Assembly: GCF_014524545.1 (NCBI RefSeq)
Contig: NZ_CP053557.1
Coordinates: forward strand, 831,501-895,500
DNA from: Exiguobacterium sp. Helios
GTDB taxonomy: Bacteria > Bacillota > Bacilli > Exiguobacteriales > Exiguobacteriaceae
DNA: 64,000 nucleotides
Direction: 5' to 3'
How positions within the stretch are numbered: the stretch's first letter is position 1; every line of letters starts with the position of its first letter. Shown here in pieces: positions 7,226 to 17,311 of the stretch. The translations under genes and the position numbers were made by a program. Under the pieces are notes generated by a model. The model saw nothing but the letters and a program-made list of their open reading frames with translations. It was not told where the DNA came from and ran no database searches.

Positions 7226-8257
7226 ATGAAATGTACGATTGTAGGTGCGACCGGATATGCTGCGATTGAGCTGATACGACTGATTGAATTACATCCTCAT
7301 TTAGAAATCGTCTCCTTGATCAGCGATTCGCAGACCGATCAGGAAATGAATCAGTTATACAGTTTTATGAATAAAAAACAGTTTCCGGTACTGACAGCTT
7401 TCTCATTGGAACAGATTGAAGCAGTTGAAACCGATCTTTTATTTTTAGCAACGCCAAGTGGAATTTCTACTAAATATCTAAAACAGTTACATGACTGGAA
7501 AGGAACAGTCATCGACTTGAGTGGAGACTTACGTCTTGAAAAAGCATTGTATGAAGAATGGTATCCCCATGAAGGAGTCGATTCGGACCTTCAAAAAAAA
7601 GCAACCTACGGACTGACGGAATGGAAGCGGGATCAGATTAAGGACAGTCGTTTGATTGCCAATCCCGGTTGTTATGCAACGGCCATCTTACTTGGATTAC
7701 TCCCATTATTAGAAGAACACGTAATTGATCCGTCGCAAATCATCATTCATGCAAGCTCTGGATTATCAGGTGCAGGAAAAACGTTGACGGAACAAACACA
7801 CCATGTCCGGTCGAGTGAAAATGTCAGATTGTACAAAATGAATCATCATCAACACATTCCGGAAATTGAATCCATTGCTGAAGAGATTACCGGACACAAA
7901 ATCACTGTGTCTCTCGCGACTTATCTAGTACCGCTCAATCGCGGGATCATGGCGACGATGACGTTACAGCCTCTTGTCGAAAAAACGGAAGCGCAGTGGC
8001 GAACATGGTTCAGTGAAAAATATAAAGAAGAACCATTTATCCGCGTCGGACAAGCCGATCCGGAAATCAAATCGGCAGCCGGAAGCAACTACTGTGATCT
8101 TTCGGTTTACCTGGATACGCGTACAGGAAGACTGACGGTCGTATCCGTCCTGGATAACATGCAAAAAGGCGCAGCCGGACAAGCAATCCAAAATGCGAAC
8201 TTGATTAGTGGATATCCAGAAACGCTCGGTCTGACACAACAGCCATTCTTTATATAG
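7226..8257 (+). CDS. argC: N-acetyl-gamma-glutamyl-phosphate reductase
   Basis: ArgC reduces N-acetylglutamyl phosphate to the semialdehyde with NADPH, the third step of arginine synthesis in the cytosol. The 343-residue protein begins with the nucleotide-binding MKCTIVGATGYAAIELIRL. The catalytic cysteine is C149 in the IANPGCYATAILLG motif. HASSGLSGAGK and the HHQHIPEIE segment are also family features. The length is normal. GGAGTTT precedes the ATG. It is the first gene of the seven-gene arginine operon, directly downstream of the ARG-box promoter. Confidence 0.97.
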   Translation: MKCTIVGATGYAAIELIRLIELHPHLEIVSLISDSQTDQEMNQLYSFMNKKQFPVLTAFSLEQIEAVETDLLFLATPSGISTKYLKQLHDWKGTVIDLSGDLRLEKALYEEWYPHEGVDSDLQKKATYGLTEWKRDQIKDSRLIANPGCYATAILLGLLPLLEEHVIDPSQIIIHASSGLSGAGKTLTEQTHHVRSSENVRLYKMNHHQHIPEIESIAEEITGHKITVSLATYLVPLNRGIMATMTLQPLVEKTEAQWRTWFSEKYKEEPFIRVGQADPEIKSAAGSNYCDLSVYLDTRTGRLTVVSVLDNMQKGAAGQAIQNANLISGYPETLGLTQQPFFI

Positions 8258-8265
8258 AGGGGACC

Positions 8266-9489
8266 ATGACTATGTTGAATATACAACTGACATCACCATT
8301 AACCGTGACGACACCAAAAGGATTTAAAGCGACAGGAATCCATGTCGGACTTAGACGTAAACGGAAAGATTTAGCACTTTTAATATGTGAAGCGGGTGCC
8401 GATGCTGCAGCGGTCTACACGACCAATCAGGTCCAGGCAGCACCGATTACGGTGACGAAACAGGCGATGGCAACATCAGGCGGAAAGGTACATGCCGTTT
8501 TAGTCAACAGCGGGAATGCCAATGCCTGTACAGGTCAACTCGGACTCGAACATGCATATGCTTCGCAACAAGCTGTTGCCGAGCAGTTTCAATTGGCTCA
8601 GGAACACGTTGTCATCGCTTCGACCGGTATCATCGGACAACCGCTCGCCATCGATACGTTACTTCAAGGAATCGAACAGTTGCAGCCGGAGAAAGGCGAA
8701 GAGAAAGCCGATGATTTTGCACTGGCTATTTTGACGACCGATACAGGTACGAAAACAGCCGGGCGCCAAGTCTGGTTAAATGGAGAACTGGTTTCGGTCT
8801 GCGGGGTTGCGAAGGGTTCGGGGATGATTCATCCGAATATGGCAACGATGCTTGGATTTTTAACGACCGATGCCTCAATTCCTTCTCCGTTATTACAGGA
8901 TACCTTGAAATCTGCAGTCAACCGGACGTTTAACTGTATCACCGTCGATGGTGACAGCTCGACGAATGACATGGTGATGATTCTTGCGAGCGGGGCCGCA
9001 CAATCACAGTCACTCCAACCGGGAACAGACGAACTGGCACAATTCCAACAAGCAGTTGAGGAAGTATGCCAGGACTTAGCGAAACAAATTGCACGTGATG
9101 GTGAAGGTGCGACGAAGCTGATTGAAGTCAACGTCCATGGTACGGCGAATGAATGGACTGCCCGGAAAATTGCCAAACAGATTGTAGGATCTTCACTCGT
9201 GAAAACAGCGATTTTTGGTGAAGATGCGAACTGGGGACGTATCATTGCAGCTGTCGGCAGCATTGATGAACCGATTGATGTCGGACAAATTGATATCCGA
9301 ATCGGTTCTCAGTGGGTCCTGCGTCACAGTATGCCGATTTTATTTGATGAATCGTTAGCGTCGCGAGAACTCGCACAAGAGGTTGTTGAAATCGAAGTAC
9401 ATTTAAATCAAGGACCTGCCAGTGGCTATGCATTTGGTTGTGATTTGACGTATGACTACATCAAAATCAATGCGAGCTACCGGACATGA
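8266..9489 (+). CDS. argJ: Glutamate N-acetyltransferase / amino-acid acetyltransferase
   Basis: ArgJ moves the acetyl group from N-acetylornithine back to glutamate, making the pathway cyclic; many homologues also acetylate glutamate with acetyl-CoA. The protein (407 residues) is made as a precursor that cleaves itself into two chains. The cleavage site is visible in MIHPNMATMLGF, between A193 and the nucleophile T194. A second in-frame ATG at 8272 has better spacing to AGAGGGG (8256-8262), so the true start may be six bases later. The gene follows argC by 8 bases and overlaps argB by four. Since no argA is seen here, a bifunctional ArgJ is plausible but not shown. Confidence 0.95.
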   Translation: MTMLNIQLTSPLTVTTPKGFKATGIHVGLRRKRKDLALLICEAGADAAAVYTTNQVQAAPITVTKQAMATSGGKVHAVLVNSGNANACTGQLGLEHAYASQQAVAEQFQLAQEHVVIASTGIIGQPLAIDTLLQGIEQLQPEKGEEKADDFALAILTTDTGTKTAGRQVWLNGELVSVCGVAKGSGMIHPNMATMLGFLTTDASIPSPLLQDTLKSAVNRTFNCITVDGDSSTNDMVMILASGAAQSQSLQPGTDELAQFQQAVEEVCQDLAKQIARDGEGATKLIEVNVHGTANEWTARKIAKQIVGSSLVKTAIFGEDANWGRIIAAVGSIDEPIDVGQIDIRIGSQWVLRHSMPILFDESLASRELAQEVVEIEVHLNQGPASGYAFGCDLTYDYIKINASYRT

Positions 9490-10259
9490 CGAAACGTAAA
9501 TTAATCAAACTGGGTGGAAGTATCTTTGAACAATTGGATCCGCGTTATTACGAAGAATGGAATCAGTGGCTTGCTAAGAAAAATGAATTGATTATCCTCC
9601 ATGGCGGTGGTCCGGCTTTATCGGCCTATTGTCAGGACATGAATATCAAAGCCGAATTCAAAAATGGTATTCGGATGACGACAGAAGCAGTTCTTCTGGG
9701 AGCGGAACGGGTGCTCGGAGGAGAAGTGCAATCCAAAATCGTCTACACCTTGAATGAAAATGGACTGCCGGCAATCGGTTTGACGGGAATTGACGGAGCC
9801 AGTATTCGCGGAAAACAGCAACCGGCGTTCGGAGCAGTCGGAGAAGTGACGCAGATTGATCCGAAGTTGTTTATGACACTGATGGAATCGGGATTCATCC
9901 CTGTCGTCACCTCTTTGATTACAGGGATGGAAGGAACGTTGAATTGTAATGGAGACACGTGTGCGGTTGCTTTAGCGGCAGGGCTGGCTGTCGATGAATT
10001 CGAATTACTGACAGATGTATCCGGTGTCAGGCTGAATGGAACGTTTCAGACAGAGGTGACAGTTTCAGAACTGGAGGCGGGCATCGGATCGGCGGAAATC
10101 GATGGTGGAATGATTCCGAAAGTCGAAGCCGTCATCGAAGCGGTCCGACAAGGGATACATCAGGTCAAGATTCGTTCTGGACACGACGTGACGAGCCGAG
10201 GGACACGGATTAAGGAGGAAACCAATGAGCGCTTTACTACCGACGTATTTACGTCATGA
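9486..10259 (+). CDS. argB: Acetylglutamate kinase
   Basis: ArgB phosphorylates N-acetylglutamate with ATP. The 257-residue protein has the amino-acid kinase signatures KLGGSIFE near the N-terminus, LHGGGPALSAYC for substrate binding, and GGMIPKVEA near the C-terminus. Its length matches the arginine-insensitive type without the extra N-terminal helix. Translation starts with an ATGA overlap on the argJ stop. Its last 35 bases overlap the start of argD, a longer overlap than elsewhere in this operon. Confidence 0.96.
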   Translation: MTKRKLIKLGGSIFEQLDPRYYEEWNQWLAKKNELIILHGGGPALSAYCQDMNIKAEFKNGIRMTTEAVLLGAERVLGGEVQSKIVYTLNENGLPAIGLTGIDGASIRGKQQPAFGAVGEVTQIDPKLFMTLMESGFIPVVTSLITGMEGTLNCNGDTCAVALAAGLAVDEFELLTDVSGVRLNGTFQTEVTVSELEAGIGSAEIDGGMIPKVEAVIEAVRQGIHQVKIRSGHDVTSRGTRIKEETNERFTTDVFTS

Positions 10260-11367
10260 TATTGAATTAGTCGAAGGGAAGGGATCGTTCGTCAAGGATA
10301 CGACAGGGAAAACCTACCTGGATTTCATGATGGGAATTGCCGTCTGTAACACCGGTCATCGTCATCCTCATGTGGAACAGGCATTACAGGAACAACTGCA
10401 AAAATTATGGCATACGTCTAATTTATTCGTCAGCAGTAAACAGGAACGAGTCGCAGCGATGTTGACCGAAAACAGTCATTTGAGCCATGTCTTCTTTTGC
10501 AACAGTGGGACAGAAGCGAATGAAGGGGCATTTAAGCTGATTCGAAAATGGACGCAGAAAAAAGAAATCCTGACGTTTAGTCAGTCCTTCCACGGAAGAA
10601 CCTTCGCCATGATGGGAGCGACGGGTCAAGACAAAATTAAAGCCGGGTTCGGAGAGATGGTTCCGGATTTTAAGCATCTGACTTTTAACGATTTCGACAG
10701 TCTTGAAATGATCACGGACCAAACTGCTGCCGTCTGGCTTGAAGTGATTCAAGGAGAAGGCGGGGTAATCGTAGCGGGAAATGCCTGGTTAGAAGCGTTG
10801 ATGGAGAAAGTTCGGAAGTTTGATGTGAAAGTAGTCATCGATGAAGTACAGACAGGTATCGGACGCACCGGATCGCGTTTCGCCTTTGAGCAGACGCCGT
10901 TAAAGCCGGATATCATTACCGTGGCAAAAGGTCTCGGAAGTGGATTCCCGGTCGGAGCAATCATCACGACACCGGAAGCGACGGCCATTTTCACACCGGG
11001 TACCCACGGGTCGACATTCGGAGGGAATCCATTGGCGATGGCGGCGGCAGAAGCGACACTGGATTTATTGTTAAACGATCAGCAAATGAAACAAGTTCAA
11101 CTAAAAGGACTTTATTTGATGCAACAACTCGCTCAATTGCCGAAAACGATGGTTCGGGACATCCGCGGACGTGGATTGATGATTGGGGTTGAATTTCATG
11201 AACCGGTCTCACCGCTGATCTCGGCGTTGCAACAATCCGGAATGCTCGTCGTCAGTGCGGGATCAAATGTCATTCGATTGTTACCATCTTTGTTCGTTAC
11301 GGAACAGGAACTCGATACGGCTGTCGAAAAGATCAAGTCAGTATGTCAACAGGAGGTCATGATGTGA
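10225..11367 (+). CDS. argD: Acetylornithine aminotransferase
   Basis: ArgD is a PLP enzyme that converts N-acetylglutamate semialdehyde to N-acetylornithine. The 380-residue protein shows class-III aminotransferase motifs: CNSGTEANEGAFKLIRK, SFHGRTFAMMGATGQDK, VVIDEVQTGIGRTG (aspartate contacting PLP) and the Schiff-base lysine in ITVAKGLGSGFPVGA. The ATG at 10225 has AAGGAGG eight bases upstream inside argB. Its stop overlaps the GTG start of carA. Confidence 0.96.
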   Translation: MSALLPTYLRHDIELVEGKGSFVKDTTGKTYLDFMMGIAVCNTGHRHPHVEQALQEQLQKLWHTSNLFVSSKQERVAAMLTENSHLSHVFFCNSGTEANEGAFKLIRKWTQKKEILTFSQSFHGRTFAMMGATGQDKIKAGFGEMVPDFKHLTFNDFDSLEMITDQTAAVWLEVIQGEGGVIVAGNAWLEALMEKVRKFDVKVVIDEVQTGIGRTGSRFAFEQTPLKPDIITVAKGLGSGFPVGAIITTPEATAIFTPGTHGSTFGGNPLAMAAAEATLDLLLNDQQMKQVQLKGLYLMQQLAQLPKTMVRDIRGRGLMIGVEFHEPVSPLISALQQSGMLVVSAGSNVIRLLPSLFVTEQELDTAVEKIKSVCQQEVMM

Positions 11368-12419
11368 AAGCGTTAGGGGCATTAAAATTAGCGGATGGGC
11401 AAGTATATCCCGGTGAGTTCATGGGCACTTCGTCCGTTCAAGGAGAGGTCGTATTTTTCACGGGAATGACCGGTTATCAAGAAGTGTTAACCGATCCTTC
11501 CTACCGGGGACAAATCATTGTTTTTACGTATCCCCTCATCGGACAATATGGCATTTCAGAGCAGGATTCAGAAAGTTGCCAGATTCAAGTATCGGGCGTA
11601 ATTGTTCAGACATTGGCGAACAACGGATTACGGTCGGACCTGGCTGATTGGTTGGCAGCATCGGATGTACCGGTTTTGACTCAAGTCGATACGCGGGCAC
11701 TGGTCCATCATTTGCGCAATCATGGTGATCAAATCGGTACGATCACAAACGACGTCTCACTTGTTCAAAAACAATCGAACTTGATTGCGGTCGTCTCGAC
11801 GAAACAGCCGGAAACTTACCAAACCAGTCAGGAAGCCGGACATATCGTCTGTCTCGACTACGGGGTTAAAAAATCGATGATTGAAGCGTTACAGGTACGT
11901 CGGATGAAAGTGACGGTCGTTCCTTTTGATACACCGAAGTCAGTCATCGACGCATTGAAGCCCGATGGTCTGCTTTTCTCAAATGGACCGGGAAATCCGA
12001 GTCAGCTCGATTATTTGATTCCTGAAATCAAGAAACTGGCGCTTGCCTATCCGACGCTCGGCATCTGTATGGGGCATCAACTGATTGCGAAATCTTTTGG
12101 TTGTCAAATCGAAAAACAGCATCACGGTCATCGTGGAGCCAATCATCCTGTCCGTCAGGTGAAGACCGGACGTGTCTTCATGACATCACAGAATCACGGA
12201 TATGTTGTCCAGGCGGACAGTGTCCAAAAATCTGAATTGGATGTCGCGTATGAGCATATCAACGATGGTTCAATCGAAGGATTGTTTCATCCGACACATC
12301 CTATCTTGACCGTTCAGTTTCACCCGGAAGCCCATCCCGGTCCACTGGAGGCGATGGTGATATTTGATCAATTCGTGACGAGCATCTTAAAGCAGGAGGT
12401 AGCATATGCAGGAACATAA
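11364..12419 (+). CDS. carA: Carbamoyl-phosphate synthase, small (glutaminase) subunit
   Basis: The small subunit hydrolyses glutamine and channels ammonia to CarB. GTG at 11364 was chosen because AGGAGG (11351-11356) sits seven bases upstream and the protein then begins MKALGALKLADGQVYPGEFMG; an upstream in-frame ATG at 11343 lacks this. The 351-residue protein has the class-I amidotransferase nucleophile C235 in LGICMGHQ and the LFSNGPGNPSQ loop. The C-terminal VQFHPEAHPGP holds the catalytic histidine and glutamate. Its place between argD and argF marks it as the arginine-pathway paralogue, separate from a pyrimidine-operon copy expected elsewhere. Confidence 0.96.
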   Translation: MKALGALKLADGQVYPGEFMGTSSVQGEVVFFTGMTGYQEVLTDPSYRGQIIVFTYPLIGQYGISEQDSESCQIQVSGVIVQTLANNGLRSDLADWLAASDVPVLTQVDTRALVHHLRNHGDQIGTITNDVSLVQKQSNLIAVVSTKQPETYQTSQEAGHIVCLDYGVKKSMIEALQVRRMKVTVVPFDTPKSVIDALKPDGLLFSNGPGNPSQLDYLIPEIKKLALAYPTLGICMGHQLIAKSFGCQIEKQHHGHRGANHPVRQVKTGRVFMTSQNHGYVVQADSVQKSELDVAYEHINDGSIEGLFHPTHPILTVQFHPEAHPGPLEAMVIFDQFVTSILKQEVAYAGT

Positions 12420-15400
12420 AAAAGTCCTGGTCATCGGATCAGGCCCGATCGTGATTGGTCAAGCAGCAGAATTTGATTACTCGGGTACACAGGCATGTCA
12501 AACACTTCGGGAAGCGGGATGCGAGGTCATGTTGATGAATTCGAATCCGGCTACGATCATGACGGATCCATCAACAGCGGATCATATCTATATCGAAGCA
12601 ATGACGCTTGAAAAAGCGACTGCCATTATCAAACGTGAGCGACCGACCCATTTATTAGCGACAGTTGGCGGACAAACCGCTTTAAATCTTGCTTTATCAC
12701 TCGAAGAGGCGGGAGTTCTTGAACAGTATCAAGTCGAACTGCTGGGCACCTCCCTTGAAACGATCCGGGACGGCGAAGACCGCGAACGGTTTAAACAACG
12801 GATGCTGGAACTGAATCAACCGCTCCCGATCAGTCAAACGATTGAGACACTGGAAGAGCTGGAAGGATTCATGGACAAGGCAGGCGTCCCGCTTGTTGTC
12901 CGTCCTGCATTTACGCTAGGGGGGACCGGGGGCGGTATTGCTCAAACGAAAGCAGATGCCCGCAAACTTGCAGCGAATGGACTTCAGGCCAGCCCGATTT
13001 CACAATGTCTCGTCGAAGCCAGCATTGCCGGTTATAAAGAAGTCGAGTACGAGGTGATGCGGGATGCTTTTGATACGACGATCATTGTCTGCAACATGGA
13101 GAATATCGATCCGGTCGGTGTACACACGGGAGATTCTGTCGTCTTCGCACCCATTCAATCGATATCCGATCAAATGAATCAAACCTTACGGACGGCATCA
13201 CGGGAAATCGTGTCAGCGCTCGGTGTCGTTGGGGGCTGTAATATTCAGTTTGCAGTCCATCCGACAGAACAGACGTACTATGTCATTGAAGTCAACCCCC
13301 GGGTCAGCCGTTCTTCGGCTTTAGCTTCAAAAGCAACGGGTTATCCGATTGCGAAATTAGCGACCCGTCTTGCACTCGGTGAGCGTCTCGATGATTGCAT
13401 CAACCCGGTGACAAAAGAAACGATGGCCAGTTTCGAACCAGTCCTGGATTATGTCACAGCTAAAGTACCCTGTTTCCCATTTGATCTTTTCCCTGCAAGT
13501 GACCGCACACTCGGTACGCAGATGAAGGCGACCGGAGAGAGCATGGCGATGGGAAAGACACTCGAGGAAGCCTTACAAAAAGCATGGCGCGGTGCCGGAA
13601 TCGAACAAGCCCCGTTGTATCCGGGCTGGATGAAAGAGGCTGAGACGGATGTACTATGGCAGGAAGTCAGCCAAATCACGGACCGCCGATTGTTAGCGAT
13701 GTTGGCATTGCTGGACCGGCAGGCGACGACACACAACGAGTTAGCTGAAAAAACACAAATTCAGTCATTATTCATTACAACGCTCGAGACTTTGATCCTG
13801 ATGCAGGAAACGTTGGATCTGAATTTAAAAGAATCGCTGCAACAAGCAAAACGCTTCGGATTTACCGACCGGCAGATTGCGCAGATTGCCGATGTACCGG
13901 TGGAAGTCGTCCAGCAACAACGCCGTTCCTTTTTAATTCAGCCGAGTTTTCAAATGATTGATACCTGTGGAGCAGAATTTTCAAGTCTGACGCCGTACTT
14001 TTACGGCAGTTGGTCAGGTCGGACGGAAGTCACGCCATCCAGCCGGAAGAAAGTGGCTGTCCTCGGGGCCGGACCGATCCGGATCGGACAGGGAATCGAG
14101 TTTGACTACTGCTCGGTCCATGCTGTCCGTGCCTTGCAGCAAGCCGGTTATGAAACGATTATGATCAACAATAATCCGGAAACCGTTTCGACCGACTTTG
14201 AGGTCGCGGATCGTCTTTACGTCGAACCGTTGACGATTGAAGATGTTGTGCATGTCCTGGAAGCAGAGCAATGTCAGCAGGTGCTTGTCCAGTTCGGCGG
14301 ACAGACCGCCATCACACTGGCAGCCGGGCTCGAACAGCTGGGTTACCAGCTGTTAGGGACGACGGCAGACACAATTGACGAGATGGAAGACCGTGATCGT
14401 TTTTATCAGTTTTTGGACCGGTTACAGATTGACCGCATACCGGGTCAAGAAGTTTCAAACCCTGAAGAGCTGACAGCAGTCGTACAAAAACTTGGTTATC
14501 CGTTGATGATTCGTCCATCGTACGTCATTGGCGGAAAAGGAATGCATCGTTTAACGACAGCAAGCGATTTAGAGAAATTATTGCCGGAAATCGCATTTCC
14601 GATCCTGGTGGATGCGTACATCGAAGGACAAGAGTTCGAAGTCGACTGCATTTCAGACAAGACAACGACGTACGTACCGGTCATCATGGAACAAATTGAA
14701 GCCGCCGGTGTTCATTCGGGTGATTCAACGATGATTTTACCCCCGGTTTCAGCTTCGGCAGACTTACAGGACGAGATTGAACGGATTGCGCAAACAATCG
14801 GTCAACACTTGGATTACCAAGGGGCCTTCAATATTCAGTTTGTCGTCAAAGATCAAACGATCTATGTGCTCGAGATTAATCCCCGCGCATCAAGGACGTT
14901 ACCGATCGTCTCGAAGGTGACGGGACAACCGTTGCTTGAATGGGCTGTTCAAGCAGCCATCGGGATGCAGGTCGATGCCTTGCCGACTGCTCGATTGACA
15001 TTGCCGTTTCATGCCGTCAAGACGCCGGTTTTTTCAACATTGAAGTTACGTGGGGTTGATCCGATGACAGGTCCTGTCATGCGTTCAACCGGAGAAACGT
15101 TACAGTGGACGGAAGCGGGATTTGCCAAAGAACGGTTCGTCTTCGATCAGACGACGAAAGCCGCGATGTCGAAACGCACACGTCGTATCTGTGGAGCGGG
15201 AACCCACACATGGTCGGACGGAGAGGAACTAGAGCAGGATACCGAGTTTGATACGTGTCTCGTGTTCTTCTCAAAGGCGGAAGAGGAACGGATACAACGG
15301 GAAAAAGCACTTGCTCAGGGAGCGATTGTCATTACTGAAGAACATCTTGCCCACTATTTTGAATCCGTCCAAGCTATAGCGATGTGTACCGTGAAACGGT

Positions 15401-15438
15401 TAGCCGAATGGACGAAACAAAAGGAGCCGATCCAATGA
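12406..15438 (+). CDS. carB: Carbamoyl-phosphate synthase, large subunit, arginine type
   Basis: CarB makes carbamoyl phosphate from bicarbonate, ammonia and two ATP. Its two homologous halves each begin with VIGSGPIVIGQAAEFDYSG (near residue 5) and VLGAGPIRIGQGIEFDYCS (near residue 548), followed by ATP-grasp domains with RPAFTLGGTGGG and RPSYVIGGKGMH. At 1010 residues it is shorter than the roughly 1070 of UMP-controlled enzymes. The missing length is in the C-terminal MGS-like domain, as in other Bacillales arginine-specific enzymes, so weak or absent UMP/ornithine control is expected. It overlaps carA by 14 bases and argF by four. Confidence 0.96.
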   Translation: MQEHKKVLVIGSGPIVIGQAAEFDYSGTQACQTLREAGCEVMLMNSNPATIMTDPSTADHIYIEAMTLEKATAIIKRERPTHLLATVGGQTALNLALSLEEAGVLEQYQVELLGTSLETIRDGEDRERFKQRMLELNQPLPISQTIETLEELEGFMDKAGVPLVVRPAFTLGGTGGGIAQTKADARKLAANGLQASPISQCLVEASIAGYKEVEYEVMRDAFDTTIIVCNMENIDPVGVHTGDSVVFAPIQSISDQMNQTLRTASREIVSALGVVGGCNIQFAVHPTEQTYYVIEVNPRVSRSSALASKATGYPIAKLATRLALGERLDDCINPVTKETMASFEPVLDYVTAKVPCFPFDLFPASDRTLGTQMKATGESMAMGKTLEEALQKAWRGAGIEQAPLYPGWMKEAETDVLWQEVSQITDRRLLAMLALLDRQATTHNELAEKTQIQSLFITTLETLILMQETLDLNLKESLQQAKRFGFTDRQIAQIADVPVEVVQQQRRSFLIQPSFQMIDTCGAEFSSLTPYFYGSWSGRTEVTPSSRKKVAVLGAGPIRIGQGIEFDYCSVHAVRALQQAGYETIMINNNPETVSTDFEVADRLYVEPLTIEDVVHVLEAEQCQQVLVQFGGQTAITLAAGLEQLGYQLLGTTADTIDEMEDRDRFYQFLDRLQIDRIPGQEVSNPEELTAVVQKLGYPLMIRPSYVIGGKGMHRLTTASDLEKLLPEIAFPILVDAYIEGQEFEVDCISDKTTTYVPVIMEQIEAAGVHSGDSTMILPPVSASADLQDEIERIAQTIGQHLDYQGAFNIQFVVKDQTIYVLEINPRASRTLPIVSKVTGQPLLEWAVQAAIGMQVDALPTARLTLPFHAVKTPVFSTLKLRGVDPMTGPVMRSTGETLQWTEAGFAKERFVFDQTTKAAMSKRTRRICGAGTHTWSDGEELEQDTEFDTCLVFFSKAEEERIQREKALAQGAIVITEEHLAHYFESVQAIAMCTVKRLAEWTKQKEPIQ

Positions 15439-16373
15439 CGACAACACAACGATTAAAACATTTGCTGACACTGGAAGAGTTGACCGCAGAAGGACTGACT
15501 GAGTTGCTGGAACTGGCGAAGGCCGTCAAAGCCTCTCCTGCGACTTATGCTCAAACACTTGCAGGAAAAAAAGTTGCTTTGCTGTTTGAAAAAGCATCGA
15601 CGCGCACACGGATTTCTTTTGAAGTCGGTGTCGTCGAATTAGGGGGATATCCGGTCGTCTTAAACGGATCGGATATGCAAATCGGTCGCGGAGAATCTCT
15701 CAGCGATACGATTCAAGTCATGAGCCGTTATGTTGACTCCTTGATGATTCGGACCTTTGCCCATGAAACGGTCGAGACGTTAGCGGCACACGGGACAATT
15801 CCAATTATCAACGGATTGACTGACCTTCATCATCCGTGTCAGGTGTTAGCTGATTTACTGACGATCGAAGAACATTTTGGTCAACGTCAAGGCAAGATAC
15901 TCGCTTATGTTGGAGATGGAAACAACATGGCACATTCGCTGCTTTTAGGAGGAGCGTTAAGTGGAATGACAGTTCGAATTTGCAGTCCGGCCGCCTATGC
16001 ACCGGATCAAACGATTATCGATCAAGCAAAAGTACTGGCACAAAAGTCAGGCGGCCGAATCGAACAATATACGGATCCTGTTCAAGCGGTTGCGGGTGCA
16101 GATGTCATCTACAGTGATGTATTTGCCAGCATGGGACAAGAAGGAGAGTCGGCAGATCGTCTGAAAGCATTCCAAGGATATCAAGTCAATCAAGCGTTGT
16201 TGATGACAGCTGCTGACGATGTGATTTTCCTGCACTGTCTTCCGGCACATCGCGGGGAAGAAGTGACGGCAGAAGTCATTGACGGCAGTCACTCACTTGT
16301 ATTTGACCAGGCGGAAAACCGGCTCCATGCTCAAAAAGCATTAATGATCGAATTGATTGGAGTAATGGACTAA
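15435..16373 (+). CDS. argF: Ornithine carbamoyltransferase
   Basis: ArgF joins ornithine and carbamoyl phosphate to citrulline. The ATG at 15435 overlaps the carB stop (ATGA) and has AAGGAG 8 bases upstream, so it was chosen over a longer in-frame start inside carB. The 312-residue protein has the carbamoyl-phosphate loop S55-T56-R57-T58 in EKASTRTRISFE, HHPCQVLADL, and the ornithine-side motif HCLPAHRGEEV. It is the last gene of the operon and a terminator follows four bases after its stop. ArgG and ArgH, needed to finish arginine, are not in this window. Confidence 0.97.
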   Translation: MTTTQRLKHLLTLEELTAEGLTELLELAKAVKASPATYAQTLAGKKVALLFEKASTRTRISFEVGVVELGGYPVVLNGSDMQIGRGESLSDTIQVMSRYVDSLMIRTFAHETVETLAAHGTIPIINGLTDLHHPCQVLADLLTIEEHFGQRQGKILAYVGDGNNMAHSLLLGGALSGMTVRICSPAAYAPDQTIIDQAKVLAQKSGGRIEQYTDPVQAVAGADVIYSDVFASMGQEGESADRLKAFQGYQVNQALLMTAADDVIFLHCLPAHRGEEVTAEVIDGSHSLVFDQAENRLHAQKALMIELIGVMD

Positions 16374-16376
16374 GCG

Positions 16377-16421
16377 AAAAGACAGACTGTTGGTTCCGAT
16401 AAGGAACACAGTCTGTCTTTT
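16377..16421. terminator. Terminator between argF and the convergent MBL gene
   Basis: AAAAGACAGACTGT pairs with ACAGTCTGTCTTTT and an inner GTTCC/GGAAC stem closes the loop. The symmetric A and T tracts suggest that it serves both converging genes. Confidence 0.88.
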
Positions 16422-16424
16422 GTT

Positions 16425-17234
16425 TTAATCGTATTGACGCCGGGCGAGCTGCTCAGTCTGTTCTTTTGTAATCTGCCGTTTATTTTTTTCGTGCAATCGC
16501 CCCATGAAGGACGTTCGCTGCCATGAGGGCGACCAGTCCGACTCCTTATGTGCACGTAAGGCTAAGATGTAGTCGTAACTCAAATGAAGGCGTTCGATCA
16601 TTTCCGTGCGAACGTCACAAATATGACCGTGTCCTGGAATAAGTAGCTTTACCTCATACTCATAAATGAACGATTCAAGCAATTCAAGCGTTGTTAAATA
16701 TTCACCCGAATCGTGTTCAATCAAAGGAATTTCGACGTCGGATGCATAGTCACCACAGACGAGGATATGGAGCGGCATCACCACGAACGATAAGTGAGTA
16801 GATTCATGACCGGGAGTCAGGAAAAACAGCAGTTTGGTTTTACCGATCGTCAACGTCGTTTCGGACTCCTCGATGACGTGTGTAATATTCGGAAAAAGGA
16901 CAGGGGACTCGATATAGTATTCGTCATTAAAATTTTGGACTTCTTCCAGTGCTGCCGTCCGGTTCACATCCACAAAGCGGCGAGACGCGATCGCGATCGC
17001 ATCTTTGAAAGCATAGGCACCTAATATATGATCGAAATGGGCATGTGTATACACAATATAAAGAGGACGGTCGTGTCGGATGATTTCCACATCGCGGCGG
17101 ATTGTTGCGATTTCATCCGGTAACCAGCCCGGATCAACGACGATCAGACAGTCGGGTGTCTCAATCAAGGTCGAGGTCGTTTTCATTAATGTACTTTGGT
17201 AGACCGTGACACCGGGCATTTTCATTTGAATCAT
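16425..17234 (-). CDS. MBL-fold metallo-hydrolase
   Basis: The 269-residue protein has the metallo-beta-lactamase metal motif THAHFDH (H64, H66, D68, H69). Later ligands are in FLTPGHEST, VCGDYASDVE and LIPGHGH. Such enzymes bind two metal ions and hydrolyse thioesters, lactones or phosphodiesters; the substrate of this one cannot be told from sequence. No signal peptide is present, so it should be cytosolic. The ATG at 17234 is preceded by AGGAGG. It lies downstream of tRNA-Gly on the same strand, but a terminator separates them. Confidence 0.85.
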   Translation of the reverse strand: MIQMKMPGVTVYQSTLMKTTSTLIETPDCLIVVDPGWLPDEIATIRRDVEIIRHDRPLYIVYTHAHFDHILGAYAFKDAIAIASRRFVDVNRTAALEEVQNFNDEYYIESPVLFPNITHVIEESETTLTIGKTKLLFFLTPGHESTHLSFVVMPLHILVCGDYASDVEIPLIEHDSGEYLTTLELLESFIYEYEVKLLIPGHGHICDVRTEMIERLHLSYDYILALRAHKESDWSPSWQRTSFMGRLHEKNKRQITKEQTEQLARRQYD

Positions 17235-17311
17235 GACAGTCCTCCTCTTTTCTTGTAGTAACGTTTTATACCGAACTATACCCGAAAGCAGACGGAATGT
17301 ATCCTGGAGAC

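Noticed and set aside
10225-10259. Frameshift at the argB/argD junction because of the 35-base overlap
   Set aside because: Both proteins have complete family motifs and normal lengths, and argD has a good ribosome site, so it is a true overlap.
12406-15438. Truncated carB, because it is about 60 residues shorter than pyrimidine-type enzymes
   Set aside because: Arginine-specific CarB proteins of Bacillales are similarly short in the C-terminal domain, and argF follows in normal overlap.
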